Made by a program: the position numbers and the translations under genes. Below, in pieces: positions 31,957 to 40,887 of a DNA stretch of 48,324 nucleotides. This stretch comes from Paractinoplanes ferrugineus (GTDB taxonomy: Bacteria > Actinomycetota > Actinomycetes > Mycobacteriales > Micromonosporaceae). The notes under the pieces were generated by a model, which saw only the letters and a program-made list of their open reading frames with translations, was not told the DNA's origin and searched no databases. Where the stretch lies: NCBI RefSeq assembly GCF_016862195.1, contig NZ_BOMM01000081.1, positions 1 to 48,324 on the forward strand. Reading direction: 5' to 3'. Each line of letters begins with the position of its first letter. Positions within the stretch are counted from its first letter, which is position 1.

Positions 31957-33189
31957 TCAGCTCCCCAGGCCGGTGCTGGCGATCGAGGACTTCGGGTCCA
32001 TCAGCGTTCCACCGAGGACCATACGAACCCTGTACTGCACGGCGTCGTGCTCGAAGTCGCCGTCCTCCGGCGCCACTGCACCGCCACCGACCCGGGTCGC
32101 GTTGGGGGACTTCACCCACAGCTCCGGCGTCTCGTGACCGATGAGGAAACCGAGCTCCATCGCCGGGCGGCCGACGTTCGGGTTCGCGAACACGTACCAC
32201 GCCGAGTTGCCGTTCGTGGTGTTGATGATCGGCAGCCACGGGTTGACGACCACCGACACCCGGTTGCGCATCCAGTTCGTCACCCGCAACTGGTCGTTGC
32301 CGGTACCGCTGCCGCCGCCCGTCGCGGCGAGGATCTCGGTGGCGTTGACGATGTTGTTCGCCGCCACCTCCAACGCCGGCGGAACCACCAGGGTGATGCC
32401 CTCGACGTAGATGGGGCCGCCGTCGGCGTCCTTCTGCTGGCCGAGGGTCTGCATCGCGTACTGCAGGCCGGTGATGGTCAGCGCCGGGTTCGTCGGGGCA
32501 CCGGCACCGGTCACCGTCGAGTTGATGACGTTGCGGTTGGCGTTCGAGAAGAACGTCGAGTTCGGGCCGGACGCTCCGGAGAACAGGGCCGCGGCGAACC
32601 GCTCCTCGGTGCGCCGGGCGGCGTTACCCAGGCGGGTCGGGAGGGTGGCCATCGCGTCGAGGTCGTCGTTGACGATCGTCTCCCACGACACGGCGATCTG
32701 GTCACCGTACTTACCGACCGCGTACTCGAAGAAGTTGTCGCTGACGGCCCGCACCGGGTACGGGGCGAGTTCCTTCACCGGGTCGAGGACGCCCTCGCCG
32801 CCGTCGAGGGTGTACCGGCGCACCGTGCGGAAGTCACGGACCCGGCCCCGCTTGGCGTAGGTGGGCCACTGCACCGGCTGGGTCTGGTAGGCGGCGAGCA
32901 GCTGCCGGTCGATGATGTCGCCGAACAGGTAGGAGAAGTCCGCGCGGGTCATCGCCTCCTGGAAGGCGAACATGGCCCGCCGGTCGCCCTCCATGACCCC
33001 GTTGTAGAGGCGCGACAGTTGACCGAGACGCTGCCGGTATTCGCGGGTCGCCGCGCGGCGGGTGCGCCGCGACAGAGACACACCCTCGGTGCCGAGGATC
33101 CGCTCCGTGGAGGCGGTCTCCTGCCCGGCGGTGTACGTGTCAAGCTGGCCGAGGGAGCTCAGGCCAGCGTCCATGAGTGCGCTAGTCAA
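31957..33189 (-). CDS. Major capsid protein
   Basis: The protein has 410 residues, the usual length for an HK97-fold capsid subunit with a 70-80 residue leader. It contains YPVRAVSDNFFEYAVGKYGDQIAVSWETIVND (extended loop and spine region), LPTRLGNAARRTEERFAAALF, and a C-terminal PELWVKSPNA...FEHDAVQYRVRMVLGG. Order after protease-scaffold and cement genes supports the call. TTG 33189 has GGAGA 6-7 nt upstream. ATG 33174 is an alternative without such a site. A hairpin lies after the next gene. Confidence 0.85.
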   Translation of the reverse strand: MTSALMDAGLSSLGQLDTYTAGQETASTERILGTEGVSLSRRTRRAATREYRQRLGQLSRLYNGVMEGDRRAMFAFQEAMTRADFSYLFGDIIDRQLLAAYQTQPVQWPTYAKRGRVRDFRTVRRYTLDGGEGVLDPVKELAPYPVRAVSDNFFEYAVGKYGDQIAVSWETIVNDDLDAMATLPTRLGNAARRTEERFAAALFSGASGPNSTFFSNANRNVINSTVTGAGAPTNPALTITGLQYAMQTLGQQKDADGGPIYVEGITLVVPPALEVAANNIVNATEILAATGGGSGTGNDQLRVTNWMRNRVSVVVNPWLPIINTTNGNSAWYVFANPNVGRPAMELGFLIGHETPELWVKSPNATRVGGGAVAPEDGDFEHDAVQYRVRMVLGGTLMDPKSSIASTGLGS

Positions 33190-33199
33190 GGTGATCTCC

Positions 33200-33553
33200 T
33201 CAGTAGCCGACTTCGACGGGAATGACGGTGGTGGCGCCGGACGAAACCGCGGCGCGGGCGTAGCCGAAGCGCACGCCGGTGGTCTTCTTCGACAGCTTCG
33301 GGGTGTCGGCGTCGACGTAGTAGAGGATGTCGCCGTCGGCGACGGCCTGGTTGCCGGAGCCGTCGACGCCCTTCACCGACAGGTTGAAGGTGCCGTCCTC
33401 GGCGCCGGTGACGAGTCCGTTGCTGTCTTCGTTGGTCAGCGCCACGGCGGGGATCTGGCCGGTGCGGCCGGGGTCGCCGGACTGCGGGATGGCAGGGTCG
33501 GTGAAGGCCATCGCCCGGCTCTTCGTCCACATGATCACGGTGTTCTTGGCCAT
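33200..33553 (-). CDS. Capsid cement/decoration protein (DUF2190-like)
   Basis: The protein has 117 residues (MAKNTVIMWTKSRAMAFTDPAIPQSGDPGRTGQIPAVALT...). VADGDILYYVDADTPKLSKKTTGVRFGYARAAVSSGATTVIPVEV is characteristic of DUF2190 trimeric cement proteins. It lies directly upstream of the capsid gene, as is usual. It should stabilise expanded capsids at the three-fold axes. Confidence 0.8.
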   Translation of the reverse strand: MAKNTVIMWTKSRAMAFTDPAIPQSGDPGRTGQIPAVALTNEDSNGLVTGAEDGTFNLSVKGVDGSGNQAVADGDILYYVDADTPKLSKKTTGVRFGYARAAVSSGATTVIPVEVGY

Positions 33554-33554
33554 G

Positions 33555-34169
33555 TCAGCGCCCCCGTCCCGCAGCAGCGATCTTGGCAGCCTCGGAGGTC
33601 ATACCCAGGTTGCTGAACAGGCCGTTCAGCTCGTCCTCAAGACCGTCGTCCTCGACCGACTCCTGCGCGGGCGTGCCGCCCATGCCGTAGGGCATTCCCA
33701 CGCCGGCTTCGGCGAGGGCGTTGGCCCGCTCCCGGCGCACGTGAGTGGCTTCGTCGGCGATCGTGGCGGTGATGAGCTCACCGAGACCAGTGGTGTCGAC
33801 GACGCCCTCGGCGGTGGCCGGGACCGCCGCAGTCACCCGGCTGGTCACCCGAGCACGAATGGACTCACGCACGTCGCCGTGCTCGGCCGCGGCCAGGGCT
33901 GCGGTGACCGCTTCGGTGGCGGTCTGGCGGTGCTGCGCGGCCCGCATCAGCGTGTCACGCTCGGACTCGCGGGCCGCCATCTGCGCGATCTGCGCCGACA
34001 GGGGACCGGTGGCCGCCTCGATGGCCGCGGTCATCGCCTGCTGGAACGCCGACGCGTCGAACGTCGCGGACTCAGTGGTCGTTGCTGGGGTGGCGACGGG
34101 AGCCGCGTTGCCGGGGGCCGTTGCCGTCCCCGCCTGTACCGGCGGTGCGCCGGTCTGAGAACCCGACAC
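33555..34169 (-). CDS. Putative internally started scaffold protein
   Basis: GTG 34169 is in frame with the protease gene and is preceded by AGGAGGAGCCC, one of the best ribosome sites in the head region. The 204-residue product would begin in the linker and contain the entire scaffold domain. Nested scaffold starts are well known (lambda Nu3 within C). This is inferred from the ribosome site. Confidence 0.5.
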   Translation of the reverse strand: MSGSQTGAPPVQAGTATAPGNAAPVATPATTTESATFDASAFQQAMTAAIEAATGPLSAQIAQMAARESERDTLMRAAQHRQTATEAVTAALAAAEHGDVRESIRARVTSRVTAAVPATAEGVVDTTGLGELITATIADEATHVRRERANALAEAGVGMPYGMGGTPAQESVEDDGLEDELNGLFSNLGMTSEAAKIAAAGRGR

Positions 34170-35198
34170 GGGCTCCTCCTGTTCATCGGTGGGTGGTGCG
34201 GGTGCGGGCGGCGGGGGGCCGTCCGGCACGTCTGTGGTGGGCGGCTGTGCGGATGCCGCTTCCGGTTCGATCGGTTGGGTCGCCTCGGCTGCTTCCGTCC
34301 CGGCGCCGTCGGTTGCGGCAGGCTCGGGGTCGGGGGGCTCTTCCCATCTCGAGCGCTGGAACAGCTGCGGGGCGTCCTGCTCCACCCGGGCCGTCCATGC
34401 CTGCAGGCCGTCACCGATCGCGTTCGACAGGACGATCCGTTCCGGGCGGGTGAGCCGGCCGTCCCCGTACATCTCGTCGGCGTACGTGGTCAGCGCCAGG
34501 TGCAGCCGGGACTCCAGCCACGCACCCAGGTTCGCCGCCTCGACGACCGGTTTCTCACCGACGGCTTCGAGGACGGACATGACCTCACCGCCGGCGGCGG
34601 GCACGGTCACGAAGTCCACTGAGCGGCCTTCAACCCAGTCGACGATGAACCCTTCTCGGCCGCCCGCCTCACCGTGCTGCCCGGTCACCCAGGCGCGGAT
34701 AGACATGCCGATCGCTTTCGCGTCGGCCATCTCGGTGAGCGGGCCCCGCCACGGTTCGAACAGGCGGGCTTCGGCGATCAGCGACTGCGATGCTTCGTCC
34801 CAGCGGGCGTCCTCGGTGAGGACGGCGGCGAGGTTCTTCACCGACCCGGATGGGTGCTGCTGTTCCTCCTCGTCGGAGGCGTGGTCGACGTAGCAGCGGG
34901 TACCGGCGGCCCAGGCCCGGTCGGTGGCGGCCTTGCGGAGCACCTCGGCCGGGTACATGTTGCCGTTGAGTGACCAGCCGGCCTTGATGAGGCGCAGTTG
35001 CATGCGACCCGGCCCGGCGGTGCTGGCCGTGCCGACGTTGGCTTCCCGAACCGCGGTCCGCTGCGCGGGCGGGTCGAGGGTTGCGGTGGACTCGGCGACC
35101 TTGCGACCGAAACGCTGAAGCGCGTTGCGCACCTCGGCGCGGACGGAGCGGTCAAGGCCGAGGGGGTTGGCGCCTGCGTACAGAATTGGCCTGGTCAC
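33555..35198 (-). CDS. Capsid maturation protease fused to scaffold
   Basis: The protein has 547 residues. Residues about 65-230 look like a prohead serine protease (GWSLNGNMYP, CYVDHAS with the putative catalytic His, IGMSIRAW with the putative catalytic Ser, SVDFVTVPAAGG). A helical part and a long Pro/Glu/Ala linker (about 290-375) follow, then a C-terminal helical scaffold domain (AFQQAMTAAIEAATGPLSAQIAQM in outline). GTG 35198 overlaps the upstream stop. An in-frame GTG at 34169 with a strong GGAGGAG site could give the scaffold alone. Confidence 0.8.
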   Translation of the reverse strand: MTRPILYAGANPLGLDRSVRAEVRNALQRFGRKVAESTATLDPPAQRTAVREANVGTASTAGPGRMQLRLIKAGWSLNGNMYPAEVLRKAATDRAWAAGTRCYVDHASDEEEQQHPSGSVKNLAAVLTEDARWDEASQSLIAEARLFEPWRGPLTEMADAKAIGMSIRAWVTGQHGEAGGREGFIVDWVEGRSVDFVTVPAAGGEVMSVLEAVGEKPVVEAANLGAWLESRLHLALTTYADEMYGDGRLTRPERIVLSNAIGDGLQAWTARVEQDAPQLFQRSRWEEPPDPEPAATDGAGTEAAEATQPIEPEAASAQPPTTDVPDGPPPPAPAPPTDEQEEPVSGSQTGAPPVQAGTATAPGNAAPVATPATTTESATFDASAFQQAMTAAIEAATGPLSAQIAQMAARESERDTLMRAAQHRQTATEAVTAALAAAEHGDVRESIRARVTSRVTAAVPATAEGVVDTTGLGELITATIADEATHVRRERANALAEAGVGMPYGMGGTPAQESVEDDGLEDELNGLFSNLGMTSEAAKIAAAGRGR

Positions 35199-35371
35199 GG
35201 CACCTCCTTGGAGGCGTCAGTGATAGCGGAAGCAGCGGCAACCCATGCGTTCTGGATGCGTGGGCCGAGTTCGTCCCAGGCGGGCATGGGCTCGCCGCGG
35301 AAGTTCTTGAAGTCGGTACTTTCGCCGTACGCGCGGTAGGCAATCTTCGCGAGGTCGGTGGGTTCGACCAT
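35195..35371 (-). CDS. Small conserved phage head-region protein
   Basis: The protein has 58 residues: MVEPTDLAKIAYRAYGESTD..., then WDELGPRIQNAWVAAASAI. AGGAGGG lies just before ATG 35371. The stop overlaps the protease start in a GTGA. Short proteins with a W-x2-L...Q-x2-W-x2-AA pattern are common in phage genomes, function unknown. It is too short to be obvious but well supported by coupling on one side and a strong ribosome site on the other. Confidence 0.7.
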   Translation of the reverse strand: MVEPTDLAKIAYRAYGESTDFKNFRGEPMPAWDELGPRIQNAWVAAASAITDASKEVP

Positions 35372-35383
35372 TGGCCCTCCTGT

Positions 35384-36409
35384 TCAGGTCTGCCGGTGTC
35401 CGGCAAGGCGGAGCAGGTCGGCGACGGTGCGCGGGACGTACGAGGGGCGCCAGCCGGTGTTGTTCTGCCGCACCGCGAGATCGGCCCAGCCGATGTGGCC
35501 GTCGTCGAGCAGCTGCAGCCGGGTAGGGCCCATGACGGTCAGTTGGTCGGGGCGGGACATGCGCCGGAACAGGGCCAGCCCGTCCGGCGCGGTGACACCA
35601 CCGTCGGGGTCGCGGGCGAGCAGCATCCGGGTGCAGCGGCACGACACGTGCCCGGACGGGCCGTTCTCGCGCAGCGGGTGCAGGGTGCCGTGCATCGACC
35701 AGCAGGCCGGACACGTTCGCGGTCCCAGATCGGAACGCCATTGCCAACCGGCGACAGTGTCGGCGTTGACCTGCCCGACGTACGCGGACGCGGCGCGGGC
35801 CGCGTCCAGCGTTTCGGTTTGCGCGGCGGCGACCGCCCGTTGTCGTCCCTGCTGGAACACCACCTGGATGCGGGCGACGACCCGGGCGGCGTCGAGGTCG
35901 GCGGGCCGTCGGACGAACGCCTGCTCCACGCTGCGGGCCACGTCCGCGCCGAGCGGCCGGGTGAGCACTGTTACCCGTCTGCGGGTGTCGGCGGTGAGAG
36001 CATCGACGCGTGCCCGCTGGATACCGCGGGCGAAGTCCTCAGCGGCGGCCCGGCGCAGTTGGGCGGCGACGATGTGCGGTTCGGCGGCCACTACGGTGGC
36101 GATTGCCGCGGTAGTGGCGAGGGTGACGTGCCGCGCTGACGCGATGGACGCCTGCCCGGACCCCTGCCGGGTCCGTAGGACAGCGGAGGCGACCTGCGGG
36201 AGTCGGGCGATACGCCACGGCGCCGGCCACCGGCTGTTGCGGTCCGCCTCAGCGAGGGCGGCGTCGGCGGCGGACAGCCACGCCGGGGCCAGTTGCTGCC
36301 ACGCCGACGTCCATGTCTGCTCGATCGACGCGACCGCCTCATCGGCGACCCTGCCCACGTCCTGGCGCAGACGGCGCAGCAGGGTGAGGGAGCGCCGGGT
36401 CAACGCCAC
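35384..36409 (-). CDS. MuF-like head morphogenesis protein
   Basis: The protein has 341 residues. The C-terminal third contains TCPACWSMHGTLHPLRENGPSGHVSCRCTRML, the zinc-binding-like signature of the Mu gpF/SPP1 gp7 family. The N-terminal two-thirds are helical. These minor head proteins bind the portal and are present in a few copies. I chose GTG 36409, preceded by GAGGGGG. The frame is open further upstream only in low-complexity shadow. No fused toxin domain is visible. Confidence 0.8.
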   Translation of the reverse strand: MALTRRSLTLLRRLRQDVGRVADEAVASIEQTWTSAWQQLAPAWLSAADAALAEADRNSRWPAPWRIARLPQVASAVLRTRQGSGQASIASARHVTLATTAAIATVVAAEPHIVAAQLRRAAAEDFARGIQRARVDALTADTRRRVTVLTRPLGADVARSVEQAFVRRPADLDAARVVARIQVVFQQGRQRAVAAAQTETLDAARAASAYVGQVNADTVAGWQWRSDLGPRTCPACWSMHGTLHPLRENGPSGHVSCRCTRMLLARDPDGGVTAPDGLALFRRMSRPDQLTVMGPTRLQLLDDGHIGWADLAVRQNNTGWRPSYVPRTVADLLRLAGHRQT

Positions 36410-36425
36410 GACGCCCCCTCGACGC

Positions 36426-36674
36426 TCAGACCGAGCCGCGCTCGGTGTTCTCGATGGAGCCGTCCGCGCCCTCCGGGAACGGCGACGGCTCCACGACCGG
36501 CGGCTCGTAGCCGGTGGCGGAGGTGCTCTGCGCGTCACGCAGGGCGTCCACCCGGCGGGCGATGTCGGCGAGCTCTTCGGACTGCTTGGCCATGGTCTTC
36601 TCCAGTCGTTGCAGGTGGTCGTGCAGGTGGGTGATGCCGGCCCGGTCGGCGAGGTGCTGCCACAGGTCGTTCAC
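36426..36674 (-). CDS. Small coiled-coil protein after the portal gene
   Basis: The protein has 82 residues with a heptad-like helix (LHDHLQRLEKTMAKQSEELADIARRVDALRDA in outline) and a Pro/Glu-rich tail. GTG 36674 overlaps the portal stop (GTGA). It may assist portal or MuF assembly. No family is recognised. Confidence 0.65.
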   Translation of the reverse strand: MNDLWQHLADRAGITHLHDHLQRLEKTMAKQSEELADIARRVDALRDAQSTSATGYEPPVVEPSPFPEGADGSIENTERGSV

Positions 36675-38344
36675 GCCGGCTCCTTGTCGTCGCGCGGGTC
36701 GGCGGGTTCGTCCTCGGGATCGACCGGGGCGTCATCGGGGCCCGCCGACGGGTCCGTGACGGTCGGCTGGTCGTCGGGTTGCATCGACGGCGGCCCGGGG
36801 GAGGGCGGCAGGGTCGGGCCGTCCGGCCACACGAAGTTGCCGTCGTCGTCGTGCATCGCCTCGAGGATCGTGTCGACGTCACGCACCCCGAGGGCGGTCA
36901 GCAGCAGTCGGGCGATCTGCTCCGGCGGCAGCACACCGGTGTCGGCAGCCGCGGCGACGGCCTGTACGACCGCGGTCATGTCGTTGTCCAGGTCGGGGAA
37001 GTTGATGTCGATCGTGGGGTCGGTGGCGGTGTTCAGCTTCACCGACTCGCGGCCGTACACGTCTACGACGACCGTGCCTTTGAGCAGGCCGTCGGGGGCG
37101 CGCACCGACTCGAGGATGGCGAACTGCAGGATCCGCTTGTACACACCGGTCCACAGTCCGCGACGCTGCCCCATGACCAGTTCGGTTGGTTTGTCGAGGG
37201 TTTCCGCTGTTGCCCTGGCCCCGGTGACACCCGGGTCGGTGAGCAGCATCGTGATCGGCACGTCCATGGCGGCGGCGACCATGGCGGCGATGGGCCGGCC
37301 CGACTCGGAGTCGATGGTGGCGCCGGTTTTCGGGATCGCCTCGATGGCCTGGTCGGTGGGCAGCACCGCGGTCGCGCCGACGTCGTTGCGGGATCCGTCG
37401 GCGCTGCGCGGCGCCGGGGCCGACAGTCGTGTTTGTGCGGTGCGTTGTTTCGCGGCGCCCTTTGCGGTCAGTTTCCACGCGAACCGGGACAGTGACTTGA
37501 CCAGCCGCGCCCAGTCCTCGAGGAAGACGGTGTACGCCTTCGCCCAGTCGATGGCGGCGTACGCGTCGGGCACGCCACGCTGCCAGCCTTCGAGGTCGCC
37601 GACTTTGATGTGCATCATCGGCGCGTTCCAGGCGACCTTGATCCGGCCGAACGATTGGGGTTTGGTTTTGGGTCGGTAGTCGATGTCCGGGTGCAGCTGC
37701 TCCACCTGTTCGTCGACGGTCTGCCCGTCGGCGTTGAGGGTGCGCTGAACCCAAACCCTGCGGTAGTACCAGGGTTCGGATCGGTCCTGCGGATTGCAGA
37801 TGATCTCCGTGATTTCGTCGGCGATCACAATGCGGACCTGCACCTCACCAGTGGTGGGGCGGGTGAACAGCACCGGGAAGAACTCCCCGTCGGTGCCCAG
37901 GCAGCGTTCGAGCCGCTCCCGGGCGGCGCCGGAGGTGAACGCCCGCTGGTTACCGGAGTCGGTGAGGAACGCCTCGACGACGGCTTGAACGTCCTGCTCG
38001 CGCCGCTTCCTGCCGTTGGAGCGGGCGGTGATCTCCACGCCCTTGCCCCACACGTACGCGGTCCGCAACGATATTGCCCGGCGGATCAGGCTGTTCTTGA
38101 TGGAGAAGAGCCGGCAGATCGCGCGGATCTGACGTAAGCCCTCTGCGGTGAACTCCTGCTCGAACTGCGCCGACAGGCGAATCCAGCCAGGGTCCGACAG
38201 GTTCCGCTCGAGGTCCGCGAACGACTCGGCCAGGATCAGGTCGATGGTGTCGTCACGCTGGCGGACCTGCTCCCGCAGCCGCGACACCTCAGCAACCGAG
38301 ACCGCGTTGACGGCATGCCGGAGACGGGTGCGGGACACGAGCAC
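36671..38344 (-). CDS. Portal protein
   Basis: The protein has 557 residues, in the normal portal range. LFSIKNSLIRRAISLRTAYVWGKGVEI in outline, a central IVIADEITEIICNPQDRSEPWYYRRVW, and DVPITMLLTDPGVTGARATAETLDKPTEL belong to SPP1/DUF1073-like portals. The C-terminus is acidic and Pro-rich. It lies directly after the large terminase. It forms the dodecameric DNA channel at one capsid vertex. GTG 38344 is the likely start. Confidence 0.85.
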   Translation of the reverse strand: MLVSRTRLRHAVNAVSVAEVSRLREQVRQRDDTIDLILAESFADLERNLSDPGWIRLSAQFEQEFTAEGLRQIRAICRLFSIKNSLIRRAISLRTAYVWGKGVEITARSNGRKRREQDVQAVVEAFLTDSGNQRAFTSGAARERLERCLGTDGEFFPVLFTRPTTGEVQVRIVIADEITEIICNPQDRSEPWYYRRVWVQRTLNADGQTVDEQVEQLHPDIDYRPKTKPQSFGRIKVAWNAPMMHIKVGDLEGWQRGVPDAYAAIDWAKAYTVFLEDWARLVKSLSRFAWKLTAKGAAKQRTAQTRLSAPAPRSADGSRNDVGATAVLPTDQAIEAIPKTGATIDSESGRPIAAMVAAAMDVPITMLLTDPGVTGARATAETLDKPTELVMGQRRGLWTGVYKRILQFAILESVRAPDGLLKGTVVVDVYGRESVKLNTATDPTIDINFPDLDNDMTAVVQAVAAAADTGVLPPEQIARLLLTALGVRDVDTILEAMHDDDGNFVWPDGPTLPPSPGPPSMQPDDQPTVTDPSAGPDDAPVDPEDEPADPRDDKEPA

Positions 38345-38353
38345 CCCCGGCGA

Positions 38354-39880
38354 TCAGTAGGCGCTGATCTCGTATTCGTCGTGGTCAGGGTCTTCGACGA
38401 GCTGTTCAACAGGTGGTTCCGCAGCGGAGGTCAGCACCAAGGCATCGGCCCGGTCCGGGGACGGGAGCCCACGCTTGCGCATGTCCTCCTTGGACTCGAT
38501 GACCACCTGGCCGCGCGAGTTGAACCGGTAGCGCAGCGAACCGAGCTGGGCTGCAAGGTCGTCGTCGTCAGGGTCTAGGTCAGCGTCGCCGTCCTCGAAG
38601 CGCTGCTTCAAACCCCACGTCCACTCGGCTCGGGCGTTTGCGAAGTGCTCCGAATCGGTTGCTGCACCGCCGGCCTGCATGTCGACGATCTCGACGGAAG
38701 CCTCACCGAGGCTGGCGAGTTCCACCAATTGGTCGACCACGCCGCCACCAACGCCAACACCGTCGACGCGTACCTCATCGACGAGGTGCTCGCTGATGGC
38801 GGAGACGACCTGTCCGGTCGTGGCGGTGGTGGCTTGTTTCTGCCCGTCGCCGACGATCCTCATCACCGGGCCGCGGCGCAATGCCAGGATGGTGCGGTCG
38901 GAACCGAACCGGGCCACGTCCACGCCGAGGATCGATCGCGGGCCGGGTTCACGGGTGCGTTCCTGCGCGGCGGTGATCAGGCTCGGTGGGAACAGGATGT
39001 CCTCGCCGATGTCGGGGAAGTCGCCGAGCACCTTTGACAGGAAGCGCGGTGATTCGACACCCCAGCGGCGGATCTTGTCCGCAACCCACTCGGGGTCGAG
39101 CATGAGCGGGCGCAACGCGTCCGGTACGAACTCAGTGGTGGGGCCAAGCCCAAGCTTGGTGAACAGCTCACCCAGTTCTGGGTGGGCGGCGACCTGCTCG
39201 GGGGTGAAGTTCGGCGTCTCCAAACCGTTGATCCGGATGATGTTCCACCCGGAGCCAGGCTTGCAAACGGACGCGAACTCGGTGGCAGGGTCGTCCGGGT
39301 TCCCGATTGCCAGGATGCGGCAGTCCGCGTTCGTGGTGATCGCCTCGATAGCGGTCCACAACTGAGCGGGTACACCGCACGCCTCGTCGATGACGACCAG
39401 GACGTAGCGGCGGTGGATGCCCTGGAAGCCGTGCACGTCCGTGTCGGCGGGCTTGCGACCGAACCCGATCAGGGTGCCGTCGTCGAGTTTCCACTCATCC
39501 GACTGCAACACCCTGCCCGGTAGCGGGTCACCGCGCCCGGCGGCTTTCTTCGCCGCCCCGCGGATCTCCTCCCACAGGATCGCGTGGACCTGTTTGTAGG
39601 TGGGTGCCGTCGACACGACGATCGCCTCACCGGGCGGGTGAACGTCCAGCCACCACGCGGCGATACGGGATGCGATCCACGACTTGCCGGCGTTGTGGCA
39701 CGACTTCACCGCAGTCCGACGGTGGTCACGGACGGACTCGGCGATGGCACGTTGCTTGCTCCACAGGTGCTCACCTAGCCGATGGCGGCACCAACCCACC
39801 GGGTCGGCGAGGTAGACGGACTCCGGGGTCGGCTCGAACAGCCGGGCTGCTGCTTCCCACGGGGACGGCGCGATAGTCAC
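38354..39880 (-). CDS. terL: Terminase large subunit
   Basis: The protein has 508 residues. ATPase domain: Walker A KSCHNAGKS (59-67), Walker B YVLVVIDEA with D165/E166, coupling motif region around 190-195. Nuclease domain: LGVDVARFGSDRT with D321, later acidic residues in VRVDGVGVGGG, and SPDRADALVL near the C-terminus. It cuts concatemers and pumps DNA into the prohead. GTGACTATCGC is the start region. It is separated from the small terminase by a plus-strand gene. Confidence 0.9.
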   Translation of the reverse strand: MTIAPSPWEAAARLFEPTPESVYLADPVGWCRHRLGEHLWSKQRAIAESVRDHRRTAVKSCHNAGKSWIASRIAAWWLDVHPPGEAIVVSTAPTYKQVHAILWEEIRGAAKKAAGRGDPLPGRVLQSDEWKLDDGTLIGFGRKPADTDVHGFQGIHRRYVLVVIDEACGVPAQLWTAIEAITTNADCRILAIGNPDDPATEFASVCKPGSGWNIIRINGLETPNFTPEQVAAHPELGELFTKLGLGPTTEFVPDALRPLMLDPEWVADKIRRWGVESPRFLSKVLGDFPDIGEDILFPPSLITAAQERTREPGPRSILGVDVARFGSDRTILALRRGPVMRIVGDGQKQATTATTGQVVSAISEHLVDEVRVDGVGVGGGVVDQLVELASLGEASVEIVDMQAGGAATDSEHFANARAEWTWGLKQRFEDGDADLDPDDDDLAAQLGSLRYRFNSRGQVVIESKEDMRKRGLPSPDRADALVLTSAAEPPVEQLVEDPDHDEYEISAY

Positions 39881-39900
39881 CGTGCGCCTCCGATGGAAGC

Positions 39901-40134
39901 ATGAGCGACATGGAAAGCCAACGCACTCTGATCCTCAACACGGTGGCGGCAACCCTTCGCCAACTCGCCGGATGGGGCCTAGCTTTCGACAACGGACCTG
40001 CCAGCGGTGAGCTGATTCAGATCGCCCAACAGGTCGAAGGGCTTACGGCAGCCCAGGACATGTGCTGCCCGATGTGCGAAGAGGTCGACTGTGATGAGGA
40101 CTGCCCGCTGGCTCCAGTCAGGGCTGCCCGTTAG
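39901..40134 (+). CDS. Small Cys-rich plus-strand protein between the terminase genes
   Basis: The protein has 77 residues: helical first half, then QMCC-like end with CCPMCEEVDCDEDCP, suited to one zinc site. It opposes both terminase genes. Its TAG shares bases with the TAA of the small terminase on the other strand. A GGAAG just before the ATG is poorly spaced, so translation may be leaderless or start at ATG 39910. It is a second moron candidate. The function is unknown. Confidence 0.55.
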   Translation: MSDMESQRTLILNTVAATLRQLAGWGLAFDNGPASGELIQIAQQVEGLTAAQDMCCPMCEEVDCDEDCPLAPVRAAR

Positions 40135-40760
40135 GCCACCGCTCGCAGGTGGCGAGGCACGACAGTGCCCACCTTCGCCTGCTGCTCCTGGGTCAGGTCC
40201 AGATCGCCGAGGATGTTCTTGATGACGCCGGCGAGCATCGCGCCTTGCTGTTCGGCTAGGCGCACCTTGCGCTCCTCGAGCCCGGCCGCGATTGCCGCCT
40301 TGGAAACGTCGACGAGGTGCTTGCGTTCCTTCTGCCACAGTTCCACCCACACGTTCACCGAGGCTTTGTGGGTGGTGTCGACGCCGGGGAACTCACCGGC
40401 CTGCTTCTCGACCTCTTCCGCTTTGCCCCAGGTGACCTGCTCGGCCTCGAGTTTCACGACCTGCTGGTGTAGCCAGTCGACGGCCCCGGCGGTCCGGTAG
40501 ATCTCCTCAAGGAGCGCGTCGCGGGGGTCGACCTCGCGGGGTAGGCCGAAGGTGTTCACCGCTGCTAGGGCTAGGGCCTTCTTGCCAGCGGCGACGTGGC
40601 TGGGCGTGGCCCCACCGTGCAACTTGCACCTGCCAGTGCCGGGGTGGTCCGTGCCCCAACCGGCGGGGCGGGTGCAGGGGGCACCGTTGCTTTCCGCTGC
40701 TCGGCGTTTGCCGCCGCACTTGGGCTTGTCATGGCCGGGCTGGCTGGGGGTAGTTGCCAT
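40131..40760 (-). CDS. Terminase small subunit-like protein with zinc motif
   Basis: The protein has 209 residues. The N-terminus has CGGKRRAAESNGAPCTRPAGWG...GRCKLHGGATP, a Cys/His cluster seen at the start of many actinophage small terminases, followed by a helical coiled-coil body (VDWLHQQVVKLEAEQVTW and IAAGLEERKVRLAEQQGAML). It should recognise packaging DNA and load the large subunit. ATG 40760 is preferred. GTG 40772 is possible. The gap 40773-40887 holds no gene that I can support. Confidence 0.7.
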   Translation of the reverse strand: MATTPSQPGHDKPKCGGKRRAAESNGAPCTRPAGWGTDHPGTGRCKLHGGATPSHVAAGKKALALAAVNTFGLPREVDPRDALLEEIYRTAGAVDWLHQQVVKLEAEQVTWGKAEEVEKQAGEFPGVDTTHKASVNVWVELWQKERKHLVDVSKAAIAAGLEERKVRLAEQQGAMLAGVIKNILGDLDLTQEQQAKVGTVVPRHLRAVA

Positions 40761-40887
40761 GGTCGCGATCACCGCCAGTCGTCACGGATTGTTGATGCTG
40801 GCCGGTGTAGACCCCGCAACAGAGATCACCAAGGGCCCATTCAGTGACGCACCGTAGATGCCTCTGGTGTCCTATGCGGCGGGAGGC

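Noticed and set aside
35358..37679. 773-codon open frame on the plus strand across the portal and MuF genes
   Set aside because: It is antisense to well-supported head genes, is rich in Arg/Ser/Ala/Pro, has no recognisable domain, and follows from third-position GC bias.
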